A stretch of 64,000 bases of DNA from Larus michahellis (taxonomy: Eukaryota > Chordata > Aves > Charadriiformes > Laridae), in the NCBI RefSeq assembly GCF_964199755.1, contig NC_133903.1, positions 2,683,001 through 2,747,000 of the forward strand. Reading direction: 5' to 3'. Both the position numbers and the translations under genes were made by a program. The notes beneath the pieces were generated by a model. That model saw only the letters and a program-made list of their open reading frames with translations, was not told where the DNA came from and ran no database searches. This document shows positions 27,515 to 40,905 of this stretch, piece by piece. Each line of letters opens with the position of its first letter. The first letter of the stretch is position 1.

Positions 27515-29300
27515 ATGACAATGACAGTGCCTGTGGATGGTATCATCCATCAACAGATCCACCCTGTGAACAGCAGAAGCTTTGCATTACCAGAATGGCT
27601 GAAGAAATTATTTCCATGGATCAGTAAAGACAGCAGTAATTGCCATAAAGCTCACTATAGTTTATGCAGGAGTTTTTCAGCTGCTCGTGGTGGTCTGTCA
27701 GATGAGAGACAGCATGCAAATGGAGTGGATCGTAAAAATAATTGTCGCATAGCTTCTAAGAACAAAACTCGTACCACTGTGTTCCTAAGAAGTGCGAAAG
27801 CGCAGAAAATAACAACGTGGCTCTTGCAGAAGCTACAAGAGAATGTCAGAGTATTAGTATGATACTAATAGTATAGTCAGTTGTATGAATCACTTAATTG
27901 TGACAGCAGATTAAATAGTGTTGTTGTCTAGAATTCACCCATAGTTAAAATGATATATGTTGATGAGACAAATGCCTTGTGTGCCGCCAGTAATAAATTA
28001 GCTCCTCTTTCAAGTGAGAAAACAATTAAAAACTTGGTTGAAAAGGGCATAGTTTCTCTGTGGTCACTGATCCCTCAAACTCTGGAAATAATAAAGTGTT
28101 TCTAATAGTTGTTCATTATTACACAGTTGAAAGAGGAAAAATCCATTGTCTCATTATGTTCAAGACAGTTATGAAATTGCATTGGGAATATTTGAAAATG
28201 TAAGAGGCCTATAACCAAATGGTTTCAAGTTTGACAATGTATCATCATTTGCAGTTCATAATGCTGCTGTTAACTTTGGGAGATATCAGTCAGTGCACAC
28301 AGTAGAAAATGAGAATAAATATGAACTTTTTGCGTATACGCTGCATAAATAACAGCAAAGTACACAGAAGATAGGTCATGATTCAATTTTGACAGGTGTG
28401 TAACAAAACTTTCGGAATTACAGGAGGTATTCATTTTGCAAAACTTAAATATGTGGAAACATTAAGGCGTTTCCCAACAAAGTGGGCAACTCTGTGCCTT
28501 GCCAGTGAAACAATAATAAAATCATTTCTGGCTATGATGAATTCATCTTGAACATTAGGTGAAGATTGGCCCCATCTGATTTTTAAGTTCTTTATAGATG
28601 TTGAAGGTGGATATGGTGGAAACGCCTGGTGTCTGAATGCTTCCTCTCTCGTAGTACATTACATTTTTTTGTCATCTAGTCAAAATTAAAATGTTCTCTG
28701 GTGCTGAAGTTTAGCGCATAAAGCATTAGTTATGCTGGAGGTCACAATAAAGCCCTACATAAAGACAATAAAGACATACCGTCACAAGGCAAAAGAGTGT
28801 CGGCAGATGCCCTTCAGTGGGATGTGGAGGCTCTCAGATCTCAGTCTTCACCTACCAACACTAACCCGATTCACTGGCTGTCTCTGAAAAAGCCTGAGAT
28901 TGGAGGAAATTGGAAACCATATTGAAGGACTTATCTGTGACAGAAGACTGGAAGTGCGTTTATGAGGAATATTGTGATTTGAAAGATTTTGTGAGGCACG
29001 TGCATATGCTGCAGGAATTGGTATTTAGAAGTGCTTTGAATCCTAGTTATCTCCATTTCAGAAAACTTGTGGAGTTTACTACATCCGTTCCTGTCTCTAG
29101 AGAGTGGTAGAATAAATATTTTCTCTAGGAAGCAGATTTGACATTTCAGAAACCTGCAAAATGTTGAGTCTGTTAAAGCTGAAGTTTGAAGTTAATTTTA
29201 ACTGACCACATAAAGAATTTTATGAATCAACATAAAAAGAAATAAGTATCGAAATTGTTTGTTAGTGCCATTCGAAGTAATGAACTGAACTTTGTGGTAA
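27515..29300 (+). pseudogene. Decayed hAT-like DNA transposase (BED finger to dimerisation region)
   Basis: Fragments of one transposase can be followed in order through several frames. At 27590-27790 a BED-like zinc finger region reads PEWLKKLFPWISKD, then SLCRSFSAARGGLSDERQH, with the first zinc cysteine changed to Tyr (27656-27658) and the last His position lost. At 28066-28160 a segment reads SNSGNNKVFLIVVHYY, and at 28254-28310 AVHNAAVNFGRYQSV corresponds to the conserved block after the second catalytic Asp. At 28910-29110 LHFRKLVEFTTSVPVSRE, at 29140-29200 NVESVKAEV and at 29264-29297 SAIRSNE are like the C-terminal hAT dimerisation region. Stops and frameshifts separate the pieces, so it is dead. 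Terminal inverted repeats and target duplications were not found. The closest relatives by memory are hAT elements and genes derived from them; the exact family is uncertain. Confidence 0.72.
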
Positions 29301-32300
29301 TTGAATTGTGCATTCGATGGAGGGTACAAATGTACTCTTAGGAGAAAAATACAATTATATACTAAGGAAAATTCCATTAAAATAAAATATTGTCTTTTAT
29401 TTCACAGGTGCTTATCTCCTGTTTCTGTCCAAGAGACATGATAATCAAGAAAAGCAGATGTGCTATCAACTTTTTAAGTTTCATCCTGGAAATGAGGTTG
29501 GAATATTCCACAAGGAAATCAATGTCATTTTCCTACTCTCTTCTGTCTCTGTAAGAAATGCTCTGCCTAAGTCTTTCTCTGCTCTGTACTTACCATTCTT
29601 CTTCTAGGTGACTCTAGGCTGAGCTCGTGTTTTTGCTCTTAACTTCATGTGAGCCTCCTTTCTTATCTCTTCCAAGAGTGTTTTGGAACCAGTTTGCCCT
29701 GAAACCCTGAGATCGGAGAACACTGGGGGGATTAGTTTTAAACTTGTTAAACTGAATTAACACTCCTGCCACATGATTCTGGCCTGTGCCAGTCCTTCTA
29801 ATCTTGTTCGGAGTTTAGGATAATTTGTTTAGTAGTGCTGATCAGCTGGAGGTTAATTCAATTGGACTTTGGTTATTTATTCATGCCCGGATTTGCTAAG
29901 TGTCACAGCAGATACATGAGGTCTCTGTTACAGTTATGAGACGGCTTCATTAGTGTGACGGAGAGTCCATCTGGATGACTTCCTTTCCTCACTGCAATAA
30001 CTGGCTGTCAGGGCTCTCTCTGGTGGGAAAAAAACCCTTATATAACATCTCCCTTTCATTTGTGTCATAAGTGTATTGATTACAACTTAAAATGCACTTC
30101 TCTGTTCCGATTGCTGGGATTGCCAATAATCCTTCTCAGGGATCTCAGTAGTATTCCAGCTCCACATTTTAAATTAATACCAGAATTTAAAAGAAAAATA
30201 CAAATGTGTTTTTTTTCACGCCACTTATTATTAATAATGTGTTTTCACGCAGTATTTTGGTCCCGCTCACTTCAAGGTCCGCTTTCCCCATCAGTGAAAT
30301 GCGGCCAGCACTGGGGTGGAACGTGGTCAGTCTTTTACGCTGTCCAGAATTAACTACCCAGAAATGGAAGACAAAAAGGAAGAAGAAAATTGCATCCTGC
30401 TGAAACCGCTGGAGGAATTTAGGTTGGCAGAACGTCGTTACTTGAACTGGAATGTGGCCAGGACACCAGGATTAATGTTAGCGCACAAAATGCCACTTGA
30501 TTGCAAGTGTTCGGATAACCTTGGATGAAAGTCTTATCTGAAAAGAGGCTCTTCTAACAGAAAAGGGCTCCCTGATATTGGCCGGGACTTTGGTTCAGGG
30601 TTGACTCAGAGAATTTTTGCTATTTGCTTCAGCAGTTTTTGAATGGGGCAGCTCTTGAATGGTAACAGATCTCCCCTTCACAGCCTGCAGCACAGCAGAT
30701 AATTTTCTGCGGAGGATTCCATGCCATGGACTGATGTCTCTTTTTAGAGATGTTTCCTGATATATCATGCAAACATTACAAATAGGAGCCTGAAGGGATG
30801 CTTGTTGGGGAAAGGTCCTAAAGATTAGAAGGCAGGAAAAATGTTCAGTATTGAGAAGGCACTGGGCTGAGCCGAGCTTCTGCAGCCACATAAATGTGGA
30901 ATAGCTACTTACATCACGGAGTTACTCCTGAGCAAACAAGATCAGCATTTGCCTCATTTTTTTATTCTCCTCTCTGAACATTTCTTCTGTCAATCCTCTA
31001 ATACATGTTATGGGGTTGTGCTGGTGGAACCAGCTGGTGCCCAGTGAAGGCTTTGGTGATTAAGAGCAGCATTAATCAAAATTTCTTCTCTTGCTCTCAA
31101 TTTTTCAATTAAATTGTAAATCTGTGCTGAGGAACACCATTAACTTCCAGGGAGTGAGAAATGTTCCCACATGTTTGGTCTTCTTCAGAAAACCCTGTCA
31201 CAGTTACATACCGTGAAATATGGTTTCCAACAGAACAATGTTCCCAAAACCAGCTGGGACCCACATTACAACTCAGCGTTCTTTGCAGAAGTTTATTTGC
31301 TGTTGACTTGGAAGCCAACTGAGAACTTTTGAGAGGAGTTTCTACTTATCTACACAACAATGCAACATGGATCCCGCAGCATCGGCTCCCACAGAGAAGC
31401 TGGAGAAAGCAGGACAAAGAGAAAAATGTGTCGGTACCTGTCTTTGTCACCTGTCACAGGGTTTGATGTTTCTTGCCCTGGTCCTGGGTCTCGCATGCCT
31501 GTTTGGGTGGAAGGAAAGCATCCAGGGAAAGCTTCCATGTTGAGGCAGCCTGGCACAAATTATGAAGGGGGCAGGATCTGGGAGAGCCAGTGTGTATTCT
31601 CAAGAGACGGGCTCCCTGTCTGGAGGAGAAAGAGCAGTGTGGAACTCCATCTCTGTGGGCGCTGCCCTAACACTGAAGGCCCTTCTTTACAATCGGGCAG
31701 GAGGTGCATGCAAAGGAAACAATCCTTTCAGGGCTGCGTCTCAGCTGCATGCGTGGTTAAGCTGTATGTGAGTGTGGGACTAGCTTTGCTATTTGTTTTT
31801 GAGGGCAAAACCCATCACTGCTGTTGTGTGGGGTGAATCTGACCTAGACTGTTTTGCAAGTGGAGCTATTTTCCATCCTACCTGAGCCCCACTGAAGTTT
31901 TCCCTTGTTTTCCATGGGAGGATACTGACTGTGCCCTCTCCCCCAGCCCAGCCTTCCCATTCCTCTCCTGCAGCAGCTCAGACTTGTATATGAGCCAAGA
32001 TATTCACTTCATTTAATATTCCTCGTCCCTGTCTTCATTATTTTTCATTTATAGGTTAACCGGCACCTGAGATGCTCAGTGCTTTCCCTAACTTTACTTT
32101 GACTATCTAAACTTTTAAATTAAACATTTTCATTCCCCCCTTCCTTCTGTTGGAGGCTTACTGTAGAATTCTGTATTTTAAAAAAAACAGCAAACGGAGA
32201 AGTACTCACAGATGCATTTTGCTGAGAAGAGATAGATGGCCTGACATAAAGGATTGAACATACTATTCCACAGATATCCTTGCATCTGACAAAATAGGCC

Positions 32301-35300
32301 AAACTTGTTCTTTCCGTAGCTCCACCAGGGATGAACAAGACCCAGGGGCTGTGAGGAAGACCACGTGCTGACATTTTGTTTCATTGAGTCCCTGGAACAT
32401 TGAATATGCTCTTGATATGCAAGAGTAGGCTGAAATCTGCAATCAGCTCCACGAGTGTAATTGAATCTGAGTCAGGAGAAGTGACACCTGCATGATGAAG
32501 AAGGGCATTCATTATGCTCTGTTCAGGTCTGTACCATCCTGCTTGTGTGGACGGAGTTCAGCATGTACTATCTCGAGCTGAGGGATCACACAATCATGCT
32601 CCAGCTATCATTTCCTATATATATTTCTACTACGTGCCGGACATCTCAATGCTATGCTGACAAGTGCATAAGCACACACCATCCTATCTAAATATCGGCT
32701 CTATACATGTGCATGAGCAACCAGATGCACCTTGGACTTATGAATATGAATGGGGCAAAACGTGTAGTGCGACCTTCACGTCAGGCACGCTTTCCTTCAT
32801 GTGCCTGCACTTCTGATAAATCACTGCCGTCTTGGGGACATCTGTGTCAGTTCAGACCATTCCCCTGCTATTGCAGGCAAATATGATACAGCTGTGAAGT
32901 CTGCAAGGGTCTGGAATGTTGTGTATCTTCACACGCATGCTCCCCATGGCCAACAAGAACAAGACCTGTGTACAAAAGACTAAATGTCTCAAAGACAGTG
33001 CAGGAAGGGAGAAGGAGAGGCCAATGCACGTTGCCACTGCCTTAAAGGAAGCATAAGAGGAGAAAATTCCTGGATGATCTCTTCATGCTATTACCAGGAG
33101 TGGTCCTTTTGGGAATGGTGCACTGAAGGGCTTTTGAGAAAAATGTTGTCAAAGCAATTTTTGTTGGAAATGTTATTTTGACACATCAGGCCATATTGTT
33201 TTGATCACTCCCTTTTCAAAAGGAACTTTTAGGTTACAGTGTTCTGCTTTGATGATTTTTCAAACGAAGTTGCAGTCATTGCACTTCATGTCGATTTTTC
33301 ATCCACATTTTATCTTACATGTGGAAAGAGAACAAAAAGAAAACATTTGATTGACCCAAACTACCCGTTGGACATGCTGTTTTTGTGAAAACTTTCAAAA
33401 TATTGCTTCCTTTTTCCCTGTACGGGAGGAAATCCTAGGACCTCTCACCCTTCGGAGAAAGGGGAACGCACTCTGATGGGGGCATCTGGTACAGAGGCCA
33501 AAATCGAGGTGCTAAACCAGTGTGGGTACTGAATCACCCCGTTGTACACCTGGACGCAGACGGGTCTCTTGTTTAGCTATGTAGTGGTCCCACGTTTTGG
33601 CCGTGCCACCGTGTGAGCTCTGTCCCTGTGGGAAGCCGGGCTCAGTGCTTGGCAGGAACGCCTTTGAGATGACATGCTGAAGGCTTCACACCCTCTGAAA
33701 CACAACACGCGGCTCCGTGGCAGGGATTGCTGGCAGGAGGAGCACATCTGGGTGTTTAGCCTTCAGGGAACCTGGCACTTGTCACAATTAGCCCTCAGGG
33801 AGGGCACTCGGGTGCCCTTGACAGGTGGCTTCAACGGAGAAAGCAGTGCTTCTTGGCGGGGAGCCAGAGGAAAAAGCAGCTTTGGCAGGTAGCCTTTGTG
33901 CAAGGCGAGCGCTTTGCAGTTTTCCTTTAGAGGAGGGAAGCACGATGCTGTAACAGGTAGAGGGGTCAGACCCTCCCCAGCCCCTTTGGCCTTGCACTCA
34001 AAATTGGAGTTCCATGTTCTCTCCCTACGTCAAGTAGGAAACACCTACCATTTGTCCATACTTTGAGGAATTCTTACCAAAACCCCCTCTATAAAACACT
34101 TACCTATATAGGTATATACATACCTGTATAAAAGCAGTTACTGAAAGCAAAAGGATAAAAATATTGTGAAAGTCATCTGGATCCTCCAGAGAGAGGGATG
34201 CAAAATATGTATCCAATAAAGCTTTTCTGATGATACCCATAAATACAGAGCTGAAGTGCTGGCCCTGCTGTCCTCTCCAGTACCATTCCACCAGAAATGT
34301 GTAGCTCACATCCTGAGTCATCCCCAAGGAGGGCAATAGATGTTATACACTTGAAATAGTTTAATTTCTAACTGGCCCAAGCACAGTTCATCCCTCTTTC
34401 ATCAGGCAAGAGGAAGATGGAGAATTTTAATATCTTCTGGCGAGATCATGGGACCTCTGAGTCCCTAGCCTTATTCAACGCAGCCAGTGCATTTTGCCAG
34501 TTCCATGCAAGAAACTGCAGGTGTGAGAGAAGCTGGGCTCCCAGATTGCACTGCAAGGACAGGAGAGTGACGATGCTTGTGTAGAAAGTTGGACATTTCT
34601 AGTTGCTCTGACTGAGCTGCAGGACCTTGAGATCTCCATTTTCAGCCTTAGGAGACCCTCTTTAGGCTCGTAAGTTTATAGCAAGGAATTATAATGGCTT
34701 TATTTCCAGAGACAGAGGTGAAGAATTCCCACGTGAAGAAACAGCTCTGTAGGCAGATGCATTCGGCGAGGATCTAACACTTTATTTAGCCTGGAAGACC
34801 TTAGCTTGCTATGTCCTTGCTTAGGGCCAGCCTATGCGTTTTGTGTGTAAACTGAGGTAGGGGGCTCACGGGCTTCACTGTCCCGCCCAAAAGAGTTGTC
34901 CCAGCATACAGAGGGGGGTTGGCTCCCAGGAACCTGCCCTCACCACATGCCGATGCTTCGGGCACAAGTTTCCCTGGGAATGAGATAAGTGACTGATGGC
35001 CGCTATTACAGGAGGAGTTCTTCGGAACAGATCTGGCCTCTTCTATGATGGCGTTGAAGGGCAAGAAAAATCTTTCAGGCAGCCTGCTGCTGCGTGGTGG
35101 CTTTGCTTTGAACACAAACAAGAAATACATTTTCAGAGGGTGTGAAATCCACAAGCAAAAAGGAAAAAAAATGAGGAAATCAGATGGCTGAATTACTAAC
35201 TCATCAGAGGCCAGTAGGGACTGCGGTAATACAAGCTATATTATAATGTCAATTTGCATTGTACATTTGGAACAACAGCAATCACATTGTTTTGAAATTA

Positions 35301-38300
35301 AGAATAACCTGGAGGGGGCAAATAAACTAACAGTGTACCACATAGTTGAGAGAGAGAGAATTTGTACTTGGCAATAATCAATACTCGCGTATGTCTTCTA
35401 ATTGAGTCAGCCCAGCCTTCCTCCGGGATGTGACAGTGACAACTGAACTCCTCTTCCCGTTTGATGGATTTGATTGTGCTGCAGCTGTAAATAGGGAATG
35501 CATCAAAAATGGCTTAAATGGCTTTGGTTTGTCTTCAGGGCCTGAGCACCAGCCCTGCTCAGTGCAGTGCATTGGTCAGCCAGGCGGGACGTGGGCACCG
35601 ACGCTGTCTTGCCTGGGACTGTTGGAGGGCTCAGCCAAGGGTGGGTGCTGAGGACCATTCCTAGAGGAGCACCTAATCTCCTCAGCGTTCAGTTCCCTTG
35701 TGAACAAGTAGAACAAACGTCTTCTAAGGAATCGAATGACCAATTTGGGTGACTTTCTCAACAATTTGGTCCTTGTCCTGTCTCCTAAAATAGCCTTTTA
35801 AAAATACCTTGCTGCCAGAGGCACTGAGTGGGTTGGTTGATGAGCGTGACCCGGTGCTTGGGCACCTGCCGCTGGTGTGTGTATTGTTCCCCACAAGTTT
35901 GCAACAGTCATTGCATTCAGGACTGGGAAAGAATTGATTGTGGGGACCTGGGGCTTTCGTCTGGCCTGTGTCCAAGGCAGACCACAGGCACCCTTGGGTC
36001 GTGTTTCCACATCGTGGCATTTCCTAACTTGTATTTCTTCCTCTGTCCCTCTGCTATGTCTGGAGGCACATCCAGATTGAAATGAAAGGCTTTCCTTTTC
36101 CCTCTTCAAATTGCTACTTGTGTTGCCGACTCAAGCTCTTCACTTGGTTTGTGTTGGGGGATGAGTCAAAACCCTGGCCTATTCATATTTCACATCATGC
36201 GCACGTTAATTGGTACTTTACATCCCAGGGACTTCCTAAGGAAGCACCAATTTGGTCTCTTAACAATTTTACTACAAACACATTTTTCCTCCCTTTCCTT
36301 TTCCCTTTTTGTCATAGATAAGATTCATTTTTTTCTGGACATGAATCCATTGCGTGAGGTTTCTCAAATCTCTGCTCTGGGACACTGAAATCTTATCTCT
36401 GAGGCAGAGCGGGAAAGGAGAAGTAGTACACGAGGGGAACTGTGACTCATGCAGAAATTGAAATGATGAAGCAGACGCTGCTATTACGAAGATCCAGAGG
36501 TGTTTAAAGACCTACTGGTGGAAAGGCAAAAGCCTGGGCTTTTCAGCCTTGAAAGGCTTCTGCATATTGAAGCTTTGAGCTGAGGGCTGCAGCCCGGCGA
36601 GCTCTCCGCTTGCTAAGTCCCTTCCATGTCAGAGCAGCGCAGCGGAGCCCAGAGCTTGACTGGAGGCAGCGCGCAGTGGATTTACGCCTGATCGATAGAA
36701 GGTCTGTTAAAACTTGAAATGGTGCTGCCTTCTTCCCCACAACAGAAATCTTAATGATTTTTTATTTTTCCCCCTGGAGGGGCTGAATCTGAATGAAAGA
36801 AAATGAGGAGAAAACGTGCCTGATTTTTCTGTTTCAATGCATGAGCTGAAGGAGCGTCTGTCATCCTGAAAAGCTCCTTGTTTTGATGGAGCCTTAATGG
36901 ATCTTTCAAAAGACTCTTTGAATGCCTTGCCCAGCTCTATTGGAAACAGTTGTGTTTTGAAGCTGGCACCTTGCCATGTCTATTTATGTTCAATATTGCC
37001 TTCAAAAATAGCATCACTTCTATCTTTTCCCAATATTCAGAGCAGTATTAGCACATAGGACGATAAGCTGGCCTTGTCTCCTCTGTACTAGGGAAAAGGG
37101 TTCGGCGGGACCCAGTCCAGCTCCTCTCCTTGAGGATAGGTAAAATTCCCAAATTCCTCGTGCCACACAGATGGCATTTTTGACACCACAGAGGGGAGAA
37201 GAGATCTGTATGCTAAGAGGAGAGAAGAGTTTACATCTGTCATGCTGTTAGGTCCCTTGACACGGATACTCCCCAGCACCCCAAGGTTATCTGCTCCAGA
37301 GGCCCTGTTAGTCCTCTGTGTCCAACCCGATTTGCTTTTGCTGCAGTTTAAACCCATGACATCTTGTCCTGTCTGCCACAGCTATGGAGAACAGACCGTT
37401 CCCTTCCTCCTGAAGGTTATCTTTTAAAGGCCTTAAGGACTTAGCAGTTAAGCTGGGGGAGAGACAAGGCTAACGTCCCTCCTTGGCTTCTTCTTAGGCT
37501 ACGTCAGGAGAGGGACCATTCCTCTTACAGTGCAGAGCTGCAGGACTCTGTGTCTTCTCATAACAGACCCTTGCCCCGTGTCTGCTGTTATCCCAGCTCC
37601 TTTCTGGAAGAAAGGCCATGCCTCCATTCATTCCCACCGTGGGTGTGAGCGGTCTGTGCCTCCTGCTGAAGTGCAGTGCTTTGCTGTTGTCCCCAGTTTG
37701 TGTTTCACCTCGGTATTTGGGGCCATTTCATCCAATTTGTCTAAATCATTTTGAATTCTAGCCTTGTCCCCAAAGTGTCCTTGCCGTCCCTCCCTGATTG
37801 CTTTTGTCTGCATGCATAATAAACCTGCTCCTTCATCCCTCACCCATGTCTTCAATGCAAACACAGGATGGGGTGGGAGCCAGGAGAATGTGCAGCCCAG
37901 CCATCCATACAGACAAGCAACCATGGGAAACAGCAGCGCCCCAGGGATCTGCCATCCCCTTGTGTGCGTGCCTGGGGCCACAGCCCTTTCACCGCATGCT
38001 CTTTAGCCAAGGAGCCCCGAAACAAAGGGACAGAGGATGGGGACCCCAAAGTTACAGCTACAATGCAGCACCGTTACAGCACGGGGCTGAGAAGGTGGCA
38101 AGGTGGATGGAGAGCCCTTGCCCAGGAAGACCTTCCCTCCGTTGCGAGCAGCTGTCTGCAGGATGAGTAAGGTGCCCAGTCATGTCCTGACTCCTGAGAA
38201 ATCCATTATCACAAGCCATTTTTCCCTTTGAAGTATCCTGAACTTGGTGAGCGTGCAGCCTTATCTTTCCGGGTGCCAAATTCTCCTTAATGAGGTTTAT

Positions 38301-39341
38301 CCAGCTTTTCCAGCATGGCTTAACATTGTCCATCCAGTCTGGCCAGAAAGGATCCTTTATTTTGCTAACATAATTAATAGCAATAAGCTGTCCGTGGTGT
38401 GTGGTGATAATGGCATTGATGCTGTAATGCCCCGCAGACAGAGCTTGGGATTCAGAGAAAGTTTCATTGTGTGTGCAGCGTTAGCAATTTCCCCAGCTCC
38501 CTTCCTGAACGATTTCTCTTTCTGTTTCCCATCCTATGCTGGAATTATGCCTCCCGCTGTTTACATTAAAAATGCATTATACATGTGTTGAAAACATTGA
38601 GTTCTATGTTGCTGGCAAGGAAGGAAGCTGTTATGTTTAAGAAGCACTCTCTTATGTTATTATCACTTTTGTTTAATTTAGTAGGATTATTTTCTCTAAT
38701 TCCAAAGCTGGGAAAAGACTCCTGTAAATATTCTTCCCACTAGCCAATTTCTTTATCATCCAAACCCATGTATAAACTGACTTGCTTATGAACTGCCACA
38801 TCACCAAGTTAAAATGCTGATTTCCCTCTGTTAGATTTCTCCTGTGCTTTGGATCAAAAATATACAAGGCAAAGGTAATGTCATTTAAAAGAGCTCTAAA
38901 CGGCGCGCTGCAGCACAGGGGAGCTAGGATTTATGCTAGCAGCATAGCAGTGCCGGGCTGGGGAGGTGTTGAGGTTTCTAAACTCCATGGAAGAGCTGCA
39001 TGGACTAGGAAAACGTGGGATTGAGCAACTCTGCACCTGTAGGGACTAGGCATTCAAATGCACCGTACCATCCTCTATGAATAATCCAAGGAGGGATTTT
39101 CTGTGGGACTCACTGCTGTCGTATCTAAGCACCTCACTGGACAAACAGAATGTGGCAGGGCTGGGAGTTAAACCCATATCTCTCAGACCCAGAGCTTTAG
39201 CTACATGGACATTTTCATTCTTGAAAATATAACTCCATCCGGGTAAATTTGAGGCCTAAAATGAAATACAGTAAGAAGGGGGCAATAGGAAAGAAATGGT
39301 GACTGTGGGTTGAAATCAGAGCACTCAAAGGAAATGAGGTA
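29301..39341. other. Long noncoding stretch, no gene recognised
   Basis: About 10 kb of mostly AT-rich unique sequence. No frame exceeds about 160 codons and none shows a known domain or plausible splice-flanked conserved segment. No CR1 3' octamer was noticed. It may be intergenic or lie in 5' introns of the next gene (ELFN1 by synteny). Confidence 0.5.
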
Positions 39342-39792
39342 TGAGAGAAAAAGAGAGAGAAGAAGAAAAAGAAATAAAGAGCCAGAGCAGAGCAGAGCAG
39401 AGCAGAGCAGAGCAGAGCAGAGAAGAGAAGAGAAGAGAAGAGAAGAGAAGAGAAGAGAAGAGAAGAGAGGAAAAAGGAGAAGGAAGGAAGGACAGACAGA
39501 AGAAAGAAAGAAAGAGAGAAAGAGAAGAAAGAGAGAGAGAAAAAGAAGGAAGGAAGGAGGGAGGGAGGGAGGGAGGGAGGGAAGGAAGGAAGGAAGGAAG
39601 GAAGGAAGGAAGGAAGGAAGGAAGGAAGGAAGGAAGGAAGGAAGGAGGGAAGGAAGGAAGGAAGGAAGGAAGGAAGGAAGGAAGGAAGGAAGGAAGGAAG
39701 GAAGGAAGGAAGGAAGGAAGGAAGGAAGGAAGGAAGGAAGGAAGGAAGGAAGGAAGGAAGGGAAGGGAAAGAGAGAAAGAAAGAAAGAGGAG
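39342..39792 (+). repeat. Compound purine microsatellite: (AGAGC)n, (AGAAG)n, (GGAA)n
   Basis: About 450 bases are almost purely A and G on the plus strand. In order there is an irregular GA stretch, (AGAGC)n at about 39384-39420, (AGAAG)n at about 39421-39470, mixed GA with two GACA units, GGGA units at about 39556-39590, then more than 40 GGAA units to about 39760 with single interruptions. The open frames read through it on both strands are low-complexity and not genes. Each GGAA is an ETS core sequence. Confidence 0.97.
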
Positions 39793-39867
39793 TGACAAAA
39801 GATCCTGTGGCAGGTGTTGTGCCACTTGGAGGTTCTGCATGTAAGACCCAGGAGGTGTTTTGCACTG

Positions 39868-39902
39868 GGGAGATCCCAGGGGAGATCCCAGGGGAATCCC
39901 AC
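39868..39902 (+). repeat. Short direct repeat of AGGGGAGATCCC type
   Basis: GGGGAGATCCCA occurs twice in tandem and a third, degenerate unit (GGGGAATCCCA) follows. It is a minor tandem repeat just past the purine tract. Confidence 0.8.
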
Positions 39903-40807
39903 CAGCTTGGGGCACGGCAATAAAGCACCAGAGTGGGAAGTTGCAGTGAGGAGTTACAGGATGAAAGATTAAGGAAATTAGATCTGTGGAGGAAAGCAGA
40001 GGAGATTCAGGCTAAGATACAAGGATGTAAGGAGCCTTGCCTAAAGGAAGGAAAGAAATGATTTGCCTTAATTAGTGAGTAACAAAACTGTACCTTGTGG
40101 GCATGAGCTGGAAGAGAAAAAAATTAATTTATATAACCGAAACCCACTTTTTAGGAGTACAACTGGCTGGGGTTTGGGACCCGGAGTGGAAGTGGGCAGC
40201 AGATCACTCGGTGCACAGCGCTCGGTGTGCTCAGTGGGTTTCCAGTGCGGGCAGGAGGGGCTGCTGCAGGTAATCCGCGGGTGCTGTTGGGACCATTTGT
40301 ATTCGATCCCGCAGCACTGCATGAAGTGTTGGAGGATTTGATGCTGGCATTAGCAAAAAGACCTCTCAGGGGGGCGAAATGGCAACGGTTCAGTGGCAGC
40401 TGGCAACAGTGCAGTGGGAAGCCCAGCGGAGACGTGTGTCTGCAGGTGAGCTGGGAGAGGAATGCCAAGTATCCGAGGTTGGCCGGGGAATAGGGTCCCT
40501 TCCTCCCCGGGGCAAAGGCAGGGCTTGGGGTGACTTCCCTCAGCTGAGACCTCCGGTTTGTCTCATCCAAACCCAGCGTGCCCAGCAGCACAGAGGCAAT
40601 TAGAGACCAGCATGGGTCATTGGTGATCCCTCAGCCTTCAGGAATGCAATAACATGTCTGTTAGATCTCCTTAAGCATTTGCCAAGTCACTGCTCTATCC
40701 TAGAGGGAAATAACCTTGTGCTGAACAGTTTGATTGTCTAGTGCTAATATAACAGGAGAAAGCCTATTAAATGTTGTGCTGGAAGGGTCCTTTGGGTCTG
40801 CAATAGG

Positions 40808-40905
40808 TTTTCTCTTTTTTTCTTTCCTTTTTCCCTTTCCTTTCTCTTTCCTTCTTTCTTTTTTTCCTTTCCCCCCTTCATTTCCCTTTCTTTCCCCTTC
40901 CCCAC
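40808..40905 (-). repeat. Pyrimidine tract (CTTT/CCTT-rich)
   Basis: Nearly 100 bases are almost only C and T on the plus strand, that is, purine-rich on the minus strand. It has the opposite strand bias to the long tract about 1 kb upstream. No protein is encoded. Confidence 0.93.

Noticed and set aside
39201-39928. Long frames (up to 239 codons) over the purine tract
   Set aside because: They encode only repeated Phe-Leu-Pro-Ser or Lys-Glu-Gly-Arg units dictated by the microsatellite.
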